From the NCBI RefSeq assembly GCF_040954645.1, contig NC_092808.1, positions 115,980,049 to 116,044,048 of the forward strand: a stretch of 64,000 nucleotides of DNA, in the 5' to 3' direction. Shown piece after piece: positions 26,961 through 39,496 of the stretch (its first letter is position 1; every line of letters begins with the position of its first letter). The notes beneath the pieces are model-generated. The model saw nothing but the letters and a program-made list of their open reading frames with translations, was not told the DNA's origin and ran no database searches. Source of the DNA: Diabrotica undecimpunctata. Lineage: Eukaryota > Arthropoda > Insecta > Coleoptera > Chrysomelidae. A program made the position numbers and the translations under genes.

Positions 26961-27081
26961 TAGACTTTGGTGATTTGGTTACAGAAAGAGTAAACTCCAA
27001 AAGCTCTGTCACTTTTGTTTTTGATTAACTTATCCAAATAATGGCACGCTAATGAAACAACTATCCATTGTTATATATCTA

Positions 27082-27812
27082 ATCTCTCTCCTCTTTGTCA
27101 ACCATTTTCCATCCACTCCTGAATGTAGGTCTCTCCCAATTGCTTCCATCTTTCTCTATCTTGCGCCAATCTAATCCACTGTTTGCCTGCCACTGTTCTT
27201 ATGTCATCTACCCATCTTTTTTGAGGTCTTCCCGTGCTTCTTGTTATCGTCCTTGGTCTCCATTCTAGAATTCTCCGTGTCCACCTGTTGTCATTATATC
27301 GGGCTACGTGACCTGCCCAGCGCCATTTCATTTTTGCAATTTCTTCCACAATATCCCTAATCTTCGTTCTACGTCTTATCTCGGTGTTTCTAATCTTGTC
27401 TCGTAGTGATATTCCAAGCATGATTCGTTCCATTGCTCTTTGCGTTGTTTCTAATTTTTTAGCAGATTTTTTGGTAAGGGCTACTGTCTGCAAGCCGTAA
27501 GTACAAACTGGTAGTATGCATGTGTTATACACCTTTTTCTTTAAGTTTACAGGAATGGAGGTATTTTTCAAGATATATGCTAATTTGCCGAAAGCGCCCC
27601 ATGCCAGTTGTGTTCTTCTTTTAATTTCAGCATCTTGATTTGGTTTTCCTAGTTTGGTAACACGACCTAGATATACATAATGTTCAACATTTTCTATGGT
27701 ATGATTTTGTATTGTTATATTTGTCTGGTCTCGGCTCAGTATTTTTGTTTTGCTGTAGTTCATTTTTAAGCCTACCGCTCCTGACACTGCATTTAATTGT
27801 TGGTAATTGGTA
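27082..27812 (-). mobile_element. 5'-truncated LINE, RT C-terminal domain
   Basis: An open minus-strand frame of 229 codons (27787-27098) begins in the RT thumb ('GLKMNYSKTKILSRDQ'), then 'VYLGRVTKLGKPNQDAEIKR', 'CILPVCTYGLQTVALTKKSA', 'MKWRWAGHVARYNDNRWTRR', 'STGRPQKRWVDDI' and ends 'YIQEWMENG'. The W.GHV.R..D.RW C-terminal motif is typical of RTE-like LINEs. The FADD part lies beyond the truncation. ATATATCTA occurs at both edges (27073-27081 and 27813-27821) and is a plausible though low-complexity target duplication. The frame over this length has no stop, so it is a rather young copy. Confidence 0.82.
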
Positions 27813-27899
27813 ATATATCTATTGGTTCCTTAAAATTCCCTAAGTAAGGCTCATCTCAACGTCTTTAGCGCTGTTTAATAGTATACGAGGTTCTTCTAG

Positions 27900-28150
27900 T
27901 TTAAGATCAACTCCTCCTCCCCTATATTTTCTCCTTCGTAAGGATGTCATGGTGTCATGTAATTTGTTTGAATATTTCTGTCCAATTTATCTCCTATGCG
28001 TGTTGTTTTGCTTCGAAGATTGAGTAACCAGTCATGGCCTTTAGTTGGTCCAACCATCGTACTGGAGATCTTCCTCTAGATCTTTTACCCGCTACTTTAC
28101 CTTTAACTATCATTTACCTCATGTCTTCTCTTCTTCTAGTTATATGTCCA
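27900..28150 (-). pseudogene. LINE C-terminal fragment
   Basis: The minus strand reads 'GKRSRGRSPVRWLDQLKAMT', 'GYSIFEAKQHA' stop 'EINWTEIF' and 'HHDILTKEK'. This is the extreme C-terminal domain of a different LINE family (G.RSRGR.P.RW.DQ). It lies next to the 5' edge of the LINE at 27082, which may have inserted into it. Confidence 0.65.
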
Positions 28151-31141
28151 AAATATCTCAGTATATTTTGGTGTATAGTTGTGATGAAGACCTACATACA
28201 CTTCCTAATTACTGGAATAGTACATTTTAGCATCACACATTACTAAAACTTTTATACCTTATTTGTTTGGTTTCGAAGGGATACACTGACAGAAATTACA
28301 TTTCCCATGATTATGAATTATGATATCCTTTACGACATCGTTCTAGAAACAAATCAAAAATATATCGGATTGCAGCAAATTTATCCTGTTTTAATCGATC
28401 CTGACGAGAAACTTTATGATCAGGACATAAAACTCACATCAAAAATTTAAATCTTCTAAGAGACATCACTAAAGAAAAAATTTATATTCTAGATCTGTCA
28501 GCTTTCTATAAATCATCTAAATTGAGACGACCCGCCTTGTACTTTCCAGCTAAATACAGTGAACCCAGAAGTGCATAAATTTTATCTAAATTTGTAAAAT
28601 TTGCATCCCTACCTCTCGAAAAGTTTGCTTGAATATTCTCATTTCGTTAGTATGTAAAGTAATTGTATTTAATTTATAATTTATTCTAAAAAGAAATATT
28701 TCCAAATTTCTATGAGAGTTTTAAAATTTTAGGTGTACATACTTGGTCCTAATAAAACCTTTATGATATTCTCAGATCTTGTCTTAGTATTTTTTGGAGA
28801 TATTATTTTCGTCTTGCTTGCCTACGCTTACTGTATTGATAGCTAATGGTTCAAAATTTGCGATATTAGTTTCTTCGTCTGATTCAGATGCTTCTAGAGG
28901 CTTCTGAATGCAATCTGCTTCATCACAATCCGACAGAAAATCCAAATATTGTAACAATTATTATTTGTTTGTTGGGCAAAAGATGTAAAAAAGATGTCGA
29001 AATGTTCTAAACTACCGAAATTTTCTAAATTTATAATTTATCAAAGGTTAATTTTATTTAAAAGAAAACTAAAATATGACAATTAGCTGATACATAAAAC
29101 TTATGTTTATTTAAACTTTTAAATTGACATGAGAGCAAATCTTTTTCTATTAACGATAAATGTTTATTCAGAAAAATTTAACAACACGATTTGCTTAGCT
29201 GGTTAATTATTTCTTTTTAAATTATTAAAAAAGTTTGTTAACTTTTATTTGACTACAAAAACTCTGTCCCACGCAAACTTTAAATGATCTAGAGCCGTTT
29301 CATGGGACACAAAATGAAAGCTGCATCTTGACAAATCCTAGGAGGAATTAAATACCAAAACTGGATCTCGGATTATCCTTAATAGTACAAGATCAAAAGA
29401 AAAGCCTAGTTAAAAATGAGAGTGAAGTGGTAGCAGACATAAAAAATTGCTGAAAGTCAGACCTTAAATGCAAGTAGCTCAGGATCGCTATATTAGAAGC
29501 AGACATTACAGTGGACAAAAACTCAATTTTGGCTGTACAACATTGGAAGAAGATGAATAAGATGACACCGGTTTAATCTAATGTAAGTACAGGATCATTA
29601 AAAAAGAAAAGCCGCGATTTAAAAAACATTACCCACTTGTTAATTGTCATTTGACAATTCATTATTCATTATTCATTAAAAAATGAACATTTTTAACTTT
29701 TTCTAATTATAAAATAGTTACTCTTAAAAAGAAATTTAATATAACGTAAATATTAAATTTTAGTTTTAATTTAAGTGCAAAGGAGTAAAGTTCTCGACGC
29801 ATACTTTTATTTTAAATTGTTTCTTCCCCCAGTCTAGTAAGTTGTTTCTTTTGTACTTTTCGTCCTCTAAAATAAAATCGTACTCAAAATATTAATTAAT
29901 GAGTATTAATTCAAAATGTAATTAAAACGATTTCAATCAATACGTAGAAATAAAAATAAATCGACAATTTGATAAAAATAACTCATTTATTGACTTATAA
30001 AATCATTTAGCATGGCACAATGGCTACGAAATCAAATAACAAAAAGAAAAACGGGACCATCTGAAATGATTAATTCCAGTCATATTGTCATCACTTTTGG
30101 GACTATAACATTAATATTTTTTACAGTAGTTGATATAATCTCAGATATGCGAAATATCGAGCAAACGAAAAATCCAATGATCCTTAATATTATGCAATCA
30201 AAATAAATGAAATAAGTTGTAACATAGAAATGGTTTATTTATCTAGATTTAATGGTGTTTTGATTTGAAGTTAGAGTAAATATTTATGAAACTATATAAT
30301 ATATCTGCATTATTTGTACTTCAATACGTTATAATTGTCCATATGTTTGGCTAAAAACTGCAAAACAAATCCTTGACCAGCGTATTGTCTCTCCTACGAT
30401 GGCGTAATAACAGACTTTAAATTATTTATTAAGGTCGTTTATCGAAAATTTATCTATAAATAGAGCTTGTATTTCCTCTTTGGCTATTAATTTTTAAGCA
30501 GACACAGTCACGTAGTTTCATTTTACTTCTTCATGTATACGACTGGTACAATAATGAATTAAGTACAATATAAAATCCAATTTTTAAATCTATACAAAAA
30601 GCTAAAAAAAAATGCTACCATTTAGACCAAGGAATTTGAAAATGATATAAATTTGTTATGTACATAGATATTTAAAAATATAGATAAATATGTCCAGGTC
30701 ATATATTCTCTCATTAATATGTTTCCATCTTACAGGTATTTTTTTATCAGACACAGTAAATGGTCACTCCCCTTCGTCCTTTTCACGGAAAATTAAATTA
30801 TAGGCCAAAACTAATAAAATTCTAAGGGTGATTACGTAAAATCGCTCTCAAGTGAACTAGATTAAGAGAAAACCGAGCGTGTATGGGAAATTATGAATAC
30901 TCTAACTACAAACCTAATTTATTACGAAAAGGAACATTTAAGTACACACACTTGACGTACTCGAAGCGATAAAAATTATAATGTGTAGACAGAGTTAACT
31001 TAAAATAAATTCTCGTGAAAAGTTTTCAATTTGAAGAAATTGAAACAGAACAATCAGAAATTTCAATGTTCTATCCTTATCTACATGTAAAAAAATATCA
31101 AATTGGCTTATTTTTCCTTTTTGCTGCATTTGTAATTGTTC

Positions 31142-31143
<2 letters not shown>
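28151..31143. other. Mostly unrecognised; acidic coding-like piece at 28780-28938
   Basis: On the minus strand 28938-28780 is open for about 53 codons: 'DFLSDCDEADCIQKPLEASE' then 'SDEETNIANFEPLA'. It is acidic and resembles the N-terminal leader of piggyBac-type transposases, but is too short to assign. The remainder (28151-28779 and 28939-31143) shows no coding signal or repeat that I recognise. Confidence 0.35.

Positions 31144-31194
<51 letters not shown>
31144..31194. repeat. (TA)n microsatellite
   Basis: About 51 bp of uninterrupted TA, directly followed by TGTTATG, the same word that follows the (TA)n at 47938. Confidence 0.97.
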
Positions 31195-31198
<4 letters not shown>

Positions 31199-33088
31199 AT
31201 GATTTATTTTATCAATCAAAGATAGAATAAAAATTTGATTTTGTTATGGAACGCGGGCACATAAATTTCCAACGCCCTGTACATCGATTTGTAAATATTT
31301 GATATAAGTAGTTTTAAGCAGTGGGTTTATCCTTAATGATATTTACCCTGAAAAACTGAAAAACATTAGTTAATACTTAAAAGTGAATAGACAATTGTTT
31401 CCCGGTATTTGTAGATATAATATGTTAAAAGCCTTTGTTTTTGTTTTGCTGGAAAGGCCAAAAGCCGCCAGGTACCTAGTTATTATATTTAAAAAGTAAG
31501 TTACAAAAAACCGTTATCATTTTCAAAAAAAAATTGTTTACAAGCGATGCTTGGGTTTTTCTGATATCAATTAAGAGGCGGGATATAAAAATTTTCTGAG
31601 TGGTTATCGAGTTTGGAATGAGAAAATAGAGTGAATGTTTTAAAAGTTTGGAGTAAAAAAGATTATTATGTGATGGTCATCGAAGAGAAGCAGTTGAAGT
31701 TTTGTGTAGTCAATTTAGAAGCAAGTGCCAGTAGTATAATAATTAGAAGTGATTGGCTAAAAGGGGAACGTGAGATAGAGACAAGCTGAGAAGTCGAATA
31801 CCTCCTGGATTCCAAAAAGTCTAAATGAAGGATTGGTAATATATAAAAGAGAGGAGAGAATTTTGGAGTTTGTTGAACGAGTACTGGTAAAAGAGGCCTG
31901 CTCGTGTTTTTGAAGAAAGAGTTTGCTAGTATGCTGACAGGTGGACACTTACGACAGAACGTAGAAGGCTTTGATTGGTTGCCTTACATAAACAACAAAG
32001 GGGAGCTGTTCTGGTCGAAAGAAGACATCGTCGTGTGTAAGTTAAAAGGTCAGTCAATAATTTTTATGACATAATTTTTTTTTGTATGTTTCAAATAAAA
32101 GACTCTACACTATCAGAAAAACAAAAATTATCGCTATTTAAGATACTATCAAGTTTATAAAAGTTTTTTTTACTTCAAAGGATAATTATAAATATTGCGT
32201 AATAAATTTAAAAGGTTTCTTTTTATAATATTCAGAATTGTTTGTACAAAAACATATGAACAAAAATTGTAATATTTTAAAATTTTCATATTATTTCTTT
32301 TGATAATAAAAGATAATTGTAGTTGTATATTTATGGTTTTTCTATTTATTTCCTTTCCTTATTTTATCCCGAGAAGGAACAATTAAGAGATACTTGAAGC
32401 CACGAGAAAATATAAGTATAACCTAAGCTGATTTTTTATTTCTATAAAATGGCACCCTGAGATTGTTTTTTTTTATATGATTTGCGACACTTAGATAATT
32501 AATTAAATAATTAATTAAAGTTATTAAATAAATAAATAGTTAAATAAAAAGTAAGAAAAGGCAGATCATAATAATATATATTAAGAAACTTATCCTTCAT
32601 TTTAGATTAATTTTCATATACTTTTATTAAAATACGTACTATATTTTGAAATGACTCGGCTTCCCAAAATAGCCGATTAATTATATCCAAAATTAGAGGT
32701 TTACAAAAGTTTTGTTGGCTGAAAATACGTGTTGCGTGTGTGAAAATGAATTCGCGAGTAATGGACTCGTTTCCGGGAATTAGCCGACATTCTTAAAGGG
32801 ACGGCAAAGGCTACCTTTATCGGTCTAAAGGTCAGTAAGCATGACTTATGAAATTTATTTGAATAATCTCAATTGACTATAATTTTTAAAATTTTTTGCA
32901 ATATCTCTTTATATTTAGAATTTACAAGATAAACTTTGTATCAAATGTACCATCTACTGTAATGAACCTGAGTTTTGAGCTACTGAGACCTGAGAAACCC
33001 TGACCTTACATAATACGGGTTCCTCTCTATTAAAAAAAAAATTGGTGATTAGCTGCATATTATAATCTAAAAGTTTAAAATATTCTCT
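31195..33088 (+). other. Possible LTR-derived or leader-like sequence; rest unassigned
   Basis: It begins TGTTATG directly after (TA)n. About 31590-32040 is purine-rich and much less AT-rich than its surroundings, ending with a donor-like 'gtgtgtaagtt', and recalls the layout of the block at 48370-48850. No LTR end, primer-binding site or gag/pol was seen, so this is tentative. 32050-33088 is AT-rich and unassigned. Confidence 0.25.
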
Positions 33089-35283
33089 TTGTTTTATACT
33101 CCAGGAACTATTAGTCTTATACGTAATCAAAGCGAAACTTACGCTCGAAGGGATCAAAATTTTCATAATTTTACAGTTTCTGATGAAGATATTCGTCAGT
33201 TTATTGACTTGCTCCTGATTAGCGGATATCATAATCTAAACGGCGAAAATGACTACTGGTCTACGGCGGATGACATGCATGCTCCACTCTTTGCGAAAAC
33301 TATGAGCCGTGAAAAATTCAGAACAATAAACTGATATTTTCACGTTTGTGACAACTCTAATTTAGCTAACTCAAAAGTTTTACCTTTCTTTTCTTCTTCA
33401 AGTGCCATCTTCGTTCCGAAGGTTGGCGATCATCAGGGCTATACGTATTTTCGAAACTGCTAACCGAAACAATTCGTTGCTGCTACAGCTATACCATTCC
33501 CGTAGATTCTTTAGCCAGGAGTTTCGTCTTCTTCCTATGGACCTTTTTCCTGCTATTTTCCCTTGCATAATTATTTGAAGCAGTTCATATCTTTGGCCTC
33601 TTGTAATGTGTCCCAAGTATTGCAGTTTTCGTTTTTTGATCGTAAATATGACTTCCTTTGCTTTATTCATGCTTCTCAAGACCTCGACATTTGTGATTCT
33701 CTCAGTCCATGATATTCTCAGGATTCTGCGATACATCCACAGTTCAAATGCCTCTAATTTTTTGGTATCAATCTTTTTCAACGTCCATGACTCCATTCCG
33801 TAGAACAGCACAGAAAGTACGTAACATCTCATCAGGCGAAGTTTCATTTCAAGGCTTAAATCTCTTCCGCAGAACACTCTTCATTTTAGTGAATATGGAT
33901 CTGGCTTTTTCTATTCTTATTTTGATTTCTGCTGAGCTATCGTTGCCTTCATTTATAAAAGTGCCTAAATATTTGTATTTGCTAACTCGATTGATAATTT
34001 CATTGTGTAAATATAAATTTTGGACATTTTGTGTTGATTTCGATATTACCATAAATTTAGTTTTCTTTCTGTTCAAAGATAGTCCATATTCTTCGCTGCA
34101 GTCTGCTATCTTCTTCACCAATGTCTGTAGCTCTTCAAGTGTTTCTGCGATCAGAACGGTGTCGTCGGCAAATCTCAGATTGTTTAATCTAACACCATTT
34201 ATTTTAATACCTACGGATTGCTCAGAGAGTGTTCTATTCATTACGTCTTCGGAATAGAGATTAAACAGGGTAAAAAATAAAAAAGTTTTACCACTTTTCG
34301 AAAAATTAAAAATTAATATTCAGCAGTTTGGATTTTTTCATAAACATGTAAGCATTAATGAATTAATTGTTTCATATCATGGCGATCACTCAGCTAAAAT
34401 TTTTATTAAAAATAAACCAATTAGATTCGGATTCAAACTATGGATGCTCTGTGGAAATGATGGATATCCATATAAGTTTGATATTTACTGCGAAAAATCG
34501 GGAAATGCTTAAACTCCCTTAGGAACTCAAGTTATAAATAATATGTTAAAAGTTCGGCAAAATACAAACAACCATGTTGTATATTTTGATAATTTTTTCA
34601 CCAGCTACTCCCTTTTGAAATCTTTATCAGAAAACGGTATACGGACTTGTGGTACAGTTCAAGAAAATAGGATCAACAAATGTCCTTTAGTTTCATCGTC
34701 AACCATCTAAAAATATTATCGAGCGACTTACAATTTTTTTTTGTAATATAAAGCAGATGGCGATGTTATTTGTGTCAAATGGAATGAAAATGCTTATGTA
34801 ATAGTAAGTAATCATTTTGTATTAACCACTCTTTAAAATACAACCAGAAGAGTGAAGTCTGAACATAAAAAAGATGTAACTTAACCAAATTTGATAAGAG
34901 AATATAACATTGAAATAGGTGGTTTTCACCGTTTAGCTGCTTCTTATCGTCCCCAACATAGATAAAAAAGATGACAGTGGAACTTGTTTGCTCATGCATT
35001 GAATTTGGCGGTTGTGGCAGCTTTTCGCTTTTTTTAACATGTAAATGCAGGAACAAATATAACACACCTTAAGATTCGCAGGGTTAGGTCAAAGAAAAGA
35101 AAAAGCAGTCCGTCTGCCCCTGTTCTAAGCGACATAAAATTTAACGGGATAAATCACATTCCCGAAGGCACTAACCAAGGGCGTTGAGTTGTGTGCTATA
35201 AAAATACTAGACTTTAGTGCAGTAAGTGTGAAAAGCGACTTTATAAAAATGAATGTTTCGACCAATTTCATACACATAATAAA
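33089..35283 (+). pseudogene. piggyBac-like transposase split by a LINE (copy D)
   Basis: 33089-33334 encodes 'QNFHNFTVSDEDIRQFIDLL', 'ISGYHNLNGENDYWSTADDM' and 'FAKTMSREKFRTIN', the N-terminal DDE-domain region. The chain passes a stop and then 'NSKVLP' (33372-33385) just before a minus-strand LINE. It continues after the LINE at 34281 with 'KVLPLFEKLKINIQQFGFFH' and 'NELIVSYHGDHSAKIFIKNK' (first-Asp region, where the expected Asp-Glu appears as NELIV), 'RFGFKLWMLCGNDGYPYKF', 'HVVYFDNFFTSYSLLK' (second Asp) and 'DGDVICVKWNENAYVIVSNH'. A Cys/His C-terminus 'CSKCEKRLYKNECFDQFHTH' closes at 35283. Stops are common in the later part. Confidence 0.88.
33385..34280 (-). mobile_element. 5'-truncated LINE nested in piggyBac
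   Basis: Both edges carry AAAAGTTTTACC (33373-33384 and 34281-34292), a 12-bp target duplication. On the minus strand it starts inside the RT ('FNLYSEDVMNRTLSEQ'), then 'LRFADDTVLIAETLEELQTL' (intact catalytic pair), 'SKYKYLGTFINEGND', a frameshift near 33870, 'YVLSVLFYGMESWTLKKI', 'KLQYLGHITRGQRYELLQII', 'IGRRRNSWLKNLREW' and a purine-rich GAAGAAGAAAAG tail. The C-terminal L.YLGH..RG.RY family is shared with the copy at 56115. The LINE splits one codon series of the piggyBac gene exactly. Confidence 0.93.
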
Positions 35284-35576
35284 TAATTGTTTTATAGTTT
35301 ATCTTATTTTTACTTTACTTTTACTTTTTACTTTAGACACTTGTGCTAATAATAAACCTTTTTTTAAACAGTTAAGTATTTTATTTTTGAAAAATACATA
35401 ATACCTTACATGCCAACGTTCTTAAAATGGGAACAACATGGTGAAGACAAAATACAGCAGCAATATTTTTTTTTACTTCAAAATCTATTAAAATATGTCA
35501 AAATCAAAAGACCTTTTATATTATCTGTTTATTCCAAATATTTCATAAAGCTGTCATTAAAACACACATACATACT

Positions 35577-35580
<4 letters not shown>
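35284..35580. other. Non-coding stretch
   Basis: 3' flank of piggyBac copy D leading into (TA)n. Open frames here are short and low in complexity. Confidence 0.4.

Positions 35581-35645
<65 letters not shown>
35581..35645. repeat. (TA)n microsatellite
   Basis: About 65 bp of TA, adjoining the LINE fragment to its right. Confidence 0.97.
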
Positions 35646-35649
<4 letters not shown>

Positions 35650-36790
35650 GGAATTGGTATCAGGAGTCACATTTTACTACTGAGGCACATCAACGGCCAA
35701 AACAGGTAGAATTGGATTCCTAATCAACAAGAATAGGAAATGAAGAGTATTAGAAATAACTAGTATCTTAGATAGAGTAGCTAGCTAACCTTACAACTAT
35801 CGAAGAGATGCAATACATAAATTATACAAATATACGCCCCAATGATTACTCACACTGACGAAGAAATAAAGGTACTCTACAGTAACATAAATCAAGCATT
35901 AAATAAAAATAAAAGTCACGTATTTCAAGTTAAGTATTTAATTAGTGACTATGTCAAAGTGGAACAGAGAAATAACAAGAAACAAGTCGTGAGAAAGTAT
36001 GGAGTCAGTAAGAGAAATGAAAGAAGAGAAAGACAATTCATTTTGAACACTTCTAAAACATATTAATTGCAAGTACATTCTTTAAGATAAAATCAAAGAG
36101 AACATGGACTTGTGTAGCACTAAATTGAACCACTAAGAATAAAATTGACTGCATTCTAACCAACAAGATTGCAACAATAAAAGATGTCAGTGTAATAAAT
36201 AAATTTCAAACAGGCAGCGACCACAGACTAATCAGATCAAAAATTGTTCCAGATCTGAAACAAAAAAAAAATAAAATTAATCACAGAGCCAACAGTAACC
36301 GGTATAAATATTGACAATTTAAAAGAAAACTCAGATCACTACCAAACGACACTTGATGAAAGATTACATTGACCAAATTGATAGCACTTAAAATTAATGG
36401 AAATTATCCTTCATATTGCTAAAGAAATCGGAGACCCGCAACAACAAAACGAACATAGTAAACTGTTTGATAAAACCAAAAGAATGCAAAAACAAAGAAA
36501 GAAAAAAATAGGATAGGAAAGATAGGAAGATATAAGAAAATACAATGAAAGACTGCTAGAAAATGCGATCGAAAACAGGAAAAACTATGAGAAAACAAGA
36601 AAAGCATTAATGATTGAGAAGAAGCAAATCGTTGCACTATCACACGAAAACACCAGAGTTATAGACAGAAATGAAATAATACAACTCGTGAATAAATTAT
36701 ACAGCGAACTATACAAAGCCCCTAAAATACTTGAAAAAGCAATCAGTAACCAAGAAGATGTACCAGAAGTCCTTGCATTAATTCTTCGGT
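35646..36790 (+). pseudogene. LINE fragment: endonuclease and linker
   Basis: Pieces in several frames: 'HINGQNRIGFLINKN', 'DAIHKLYKYTPQ' next to 'MITHTDEEIKVLYSNINQAL' (endonuclease middle), 'IGDYV'-like 'LISDYVKV' and 'KYGVSKRNERRERQF'. Then about 36120-36240 'NKIDCILTNKIATIKDVSVI' and 'FQTGSDHRLIRSKIV', the end of an APE-type endonuclease with the SDH motif. The Lys-rich linker after it is heavily broken. It ends before any RT motif. Its right edge (36786-36848) runs into a (TA)n array. Confidence 0.7.
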
Positions 36791-36846
36791 TAGTGATAAG
36801 TAGAGTAGTGTCTTGGGGGCTCGGGAGACTGAGACCCCAGAAGCCC

Positions 36847-36952
<106 letters not shown>

Positions 36953-36991
36953 AAAAAAGAAGTACTTGTGACTCGTTTGGAACAAATATAT

Positions 36992-37965
36992 AACTGTTTT
37001 GGATGGGTTGGAGTCAATAATAGGGCTATTGGTTAACTATTTTTTTATTCTCGAGCTTTCAATTGTGTTTATAATAATTATCAAGAGCTAAAAAAGACAA
37101 AATACTTACAAGGTTGAACTAAAAAGAAAAAACAATTTTTGTTAACTTACCAAATAAAAATTAGTTTGGTAAGTAAAAATCACTGCTTACATCTTCAAAA
37201 TATTTAATAAAAAAATGTTTTAAGCTAATAAATGTTTCTCCGAAAATTTTTTTAATTTTGAAAACATTTTTTTAATATAAAGTTCAAATAGCAACCAATT
37301 ACAAATAGCTTCAATGTCATAAATGCCAACATAAAATTTTTATTTTTGACAATTATATTGCCAAAAGTAAAATTTCGTTTAAACATTATTTTTTGTTTAG
37401 TAACAAAAAGAAGAAGATTTATTCACCGTTGACAGATGTCTGAAAGAATGTGACAGATATATGGAGAATTAAATATGACATTTTACAAGTTTTATATATA
37501 AATCATAAAGAAAGAATATAATTATAAATTTTGCTTAAATTTTGAATTTCAGATCTTTTGTTTAAACTATTATCATTTTTGCTAATACAAACCATTTCCA
37601 AAAAAGTCCTTTTAAATTTATTACTTTCACTACATAAAATTTTAATGTTATCAAAATCCATAATATAGTCTTTATCGATTACATGTTCTGCCAAAGCACA
37701 AGATGGTTTTTTAATTCTGCAATCATTTATTAGATTAAAACATTTTTTTATTAAATATTTTGAAGATGTAAGCAGTGATTTTTACTTACCAAACTAATTT
37801 TTATTTGGTAAGTTAACAAAACGTGTTTTTTCTTTTTAGTTCAACCTTGTTAGTATTTTGTCTTTTTTAGCTCTTGATAATAATTATAAACACAATTGAA
37901 AGCTCGAGAATAAAAAAAATAGTTAACCAATAGCCCTATTATTGACTCCAACCCATCCAAAACAG

Positions 37966-37967
<2 letters not shown>
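36992..37967 (-). mobile_element. Penelope-like copy with inverted 244-bp terminal repeats
   Basis: 36992-37234 and 37724-37967 are near-perfect reverse complements (about 244 bp), separated by 489 bp. The spacer encodes, on the minus strand, the C-terminal end of a Penelope-like protein plus its 3' untranslated part. The right arm is thus an inverted copy of the element's own 3' end joined to its truncated 5' edge, at 'gattgcagaattaaaaaacc' (position about 37723). Inverted partial copies at the 5' edge are a known habit of Penelope-like elements. (TA)n arrays bound the unit on both outer sides. Confidence 0.85.
37503..37723 (-). pseudogene. GIY-YIG domain end of Penelope-like protein
   Basis: 'KPSCALAEHVIDKDYIMDFD', 'NIKILCSESNKFKRTFLEMV' and 'NLSKIYNYILSL' form the last 70 residues of the Penelope endonuclease domain, with the H of 'AEH' and the E of 'FLEM' present. 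It is 5'-truncated: the GIY, YIG and RT parts are absent. It matches the plus-strand copy at 39014-39220 closely. Confidence 0.8.

Positions 37968-38048
<81 letters not shown>
37967..38048. repeat. (TA)n microsatellite
   Basis: About 82 bp of TA between two Penelope-like copies in opposite orientation. Confidence 0.97.
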
Positions 38049-38049
<1 letters not shown>

Positions 38050-38086
38050 TGAGTGACTCGTTTGGAAAAAATATATAAATATAGTA

Positions 38087-39240
38087 GTGTTGAAAAACAT
38101 TGAAATGAGATTTGGCAAAATACTAATATTGACATTTCGAAACACTCTAATATTTTTATTTAATGTTATCTTCTATAAACAAATTTTTGGAAGTCCTATG
38201 GGATCTAGTCCTTCACCCATTCTAAGTAGATATGTTATGGATGATGTTATCAGTGATTGTATCAACAATTGCACTTTTTTCATTCCTTTTATTAAAAGAT
38301 ATGTAGATCGTTATTTATTCTTGGCACAAAATTCATGAAACAGTTAACATTTTCAACAATCATAATCAACATATACAGTTTACAGTTGAGGAAGAGGTAG
38401 ATAATTCTCTACCATTCCTTGACATGAGAATGAAAAGAACTACAGATAATGTGTTGACAACCAGATGGTTTAGAAAACCCATGTGTAGCAATAGATTTAT
38501 AAGCTATTATTCACATCATCCAAACAAGATGAAAATGAACCTCATAACAGGATTTAAAGAACGTGTTTTAAGGCTTTTTCATTCAGATTATTCAGAAGAA
38601 GATTTTTAATTGTTAAGAAATATTTAAATTTAGAACTCTTATCCTCTAGATATACTACATAGGATGCTTTTTTCTAATATTGTTAATATAAATAACTTAA
38701 CACCATTTTTTGCTTAATCTCACAACATTGTATCCAACAATCATAACATCTATTATCATTCACTACCTTTTATACCATCATTGACACCTAAATTAATACA
38801 AACACTAAAGGTAAATTGACAATATAAAAATAGCAACAAAGAACATCAAAACTATTTCATCTTTATATTCTAAAACTAAATATCCTATAGACAAATTAGA
38901 TAAAACAAATTTAGTATACAGCATTGGTTGTACTCAGTGTGAAGCTGTGTATGTTGGTGAGACCAAAAGAAATCTGTCAAATCGCATTATTTCCACAAAA
39001 GCGATTGCAGAATTAAAAAACCATCGTGTGCTTTAGCAGAGCATGTAATCGAGAAAGACCATAATAAGGATTCTGATAGCATTAAAATTTTGTGTAATGA
39101 AGGTAATTAATTCAAAAGGACTTTTTCAGAAATGGTTTGTATTAGCAGGAGTGATAATAATTTAAACAAAAGATCAGAAATTCAAAATCTAAGCAAAGTT
39201 TATATATTATTTCTCTATAGTTTATTTATAAAACCAGTAA
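38087..39240 (+). pseudogene. Penelope-like element: RT and GIY-YIG, decayed
   Basis: 'FYKQIFGSPMGSSPSPILSR' (38190) is the Penelope RT block with the GSPMGS motif. 'FIKRYVDRYLFLAQ' (38290) is the catalytic block, in which the second Asp of the usual YVDD reads Arg. Then come 'FTVEEEVDNSLPFLDMRMKR' and 'MVWFRKPMCSNRFISYYSHH'-like pieces (38380-38520), 'PNKMKMNLITGFKERVLRLF', a decayed linker, 'GCTQCEAVYVGETKRNLSNR' (38930-38985; YVGE in place of YIGE) and 'PSCALAEHVIEKDHNKDSDS' to about 39220. Frameshifts at about 38335, 38600 and 39000. Telomere-independent retroelement relic; 5' part missing. Confidence 0.87.
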
Positions 39241-39420
39241 AATATCACATTTTAATTTAATTTTCCATATACTTGTTACATTTTTTCAGGCATCTATTAA
39301 TAATAAATAATTCTTCTTTTTTATTATTAAATAAACAGTTTTTTTGAAATATGTTTAGCATCATAAGTTTATTAACCAAATTAATTTTATGTGGTCAGTT
39401 AATATTTTCTTTGCTAGTTC

Positions 39421-39423
<3 letters not shown>

Positions 39424-39495
<72 letters not shown>
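39424..39495. repeat. (TA)n microsatellite
   Basis: About 72 bp of TA at the 3' end of the preceding Penelope-like copy. Confidence 0.97.

Positions 39496-39496
<1 letters not shown>

Noticed and set aside
30012..30206. Small 64-residue protein with a hydrophobic segment
   Set aside because: Isolated, AT-rich, no homology, splice signal or promoter that I can see; length is compatible with chance.
31015..31230. Ile-Tyr repeat proteins (several places, e.g. 31015, 35410, 36743, 49260)
   Set aside because: They are translations of (TA)n microsatellites.
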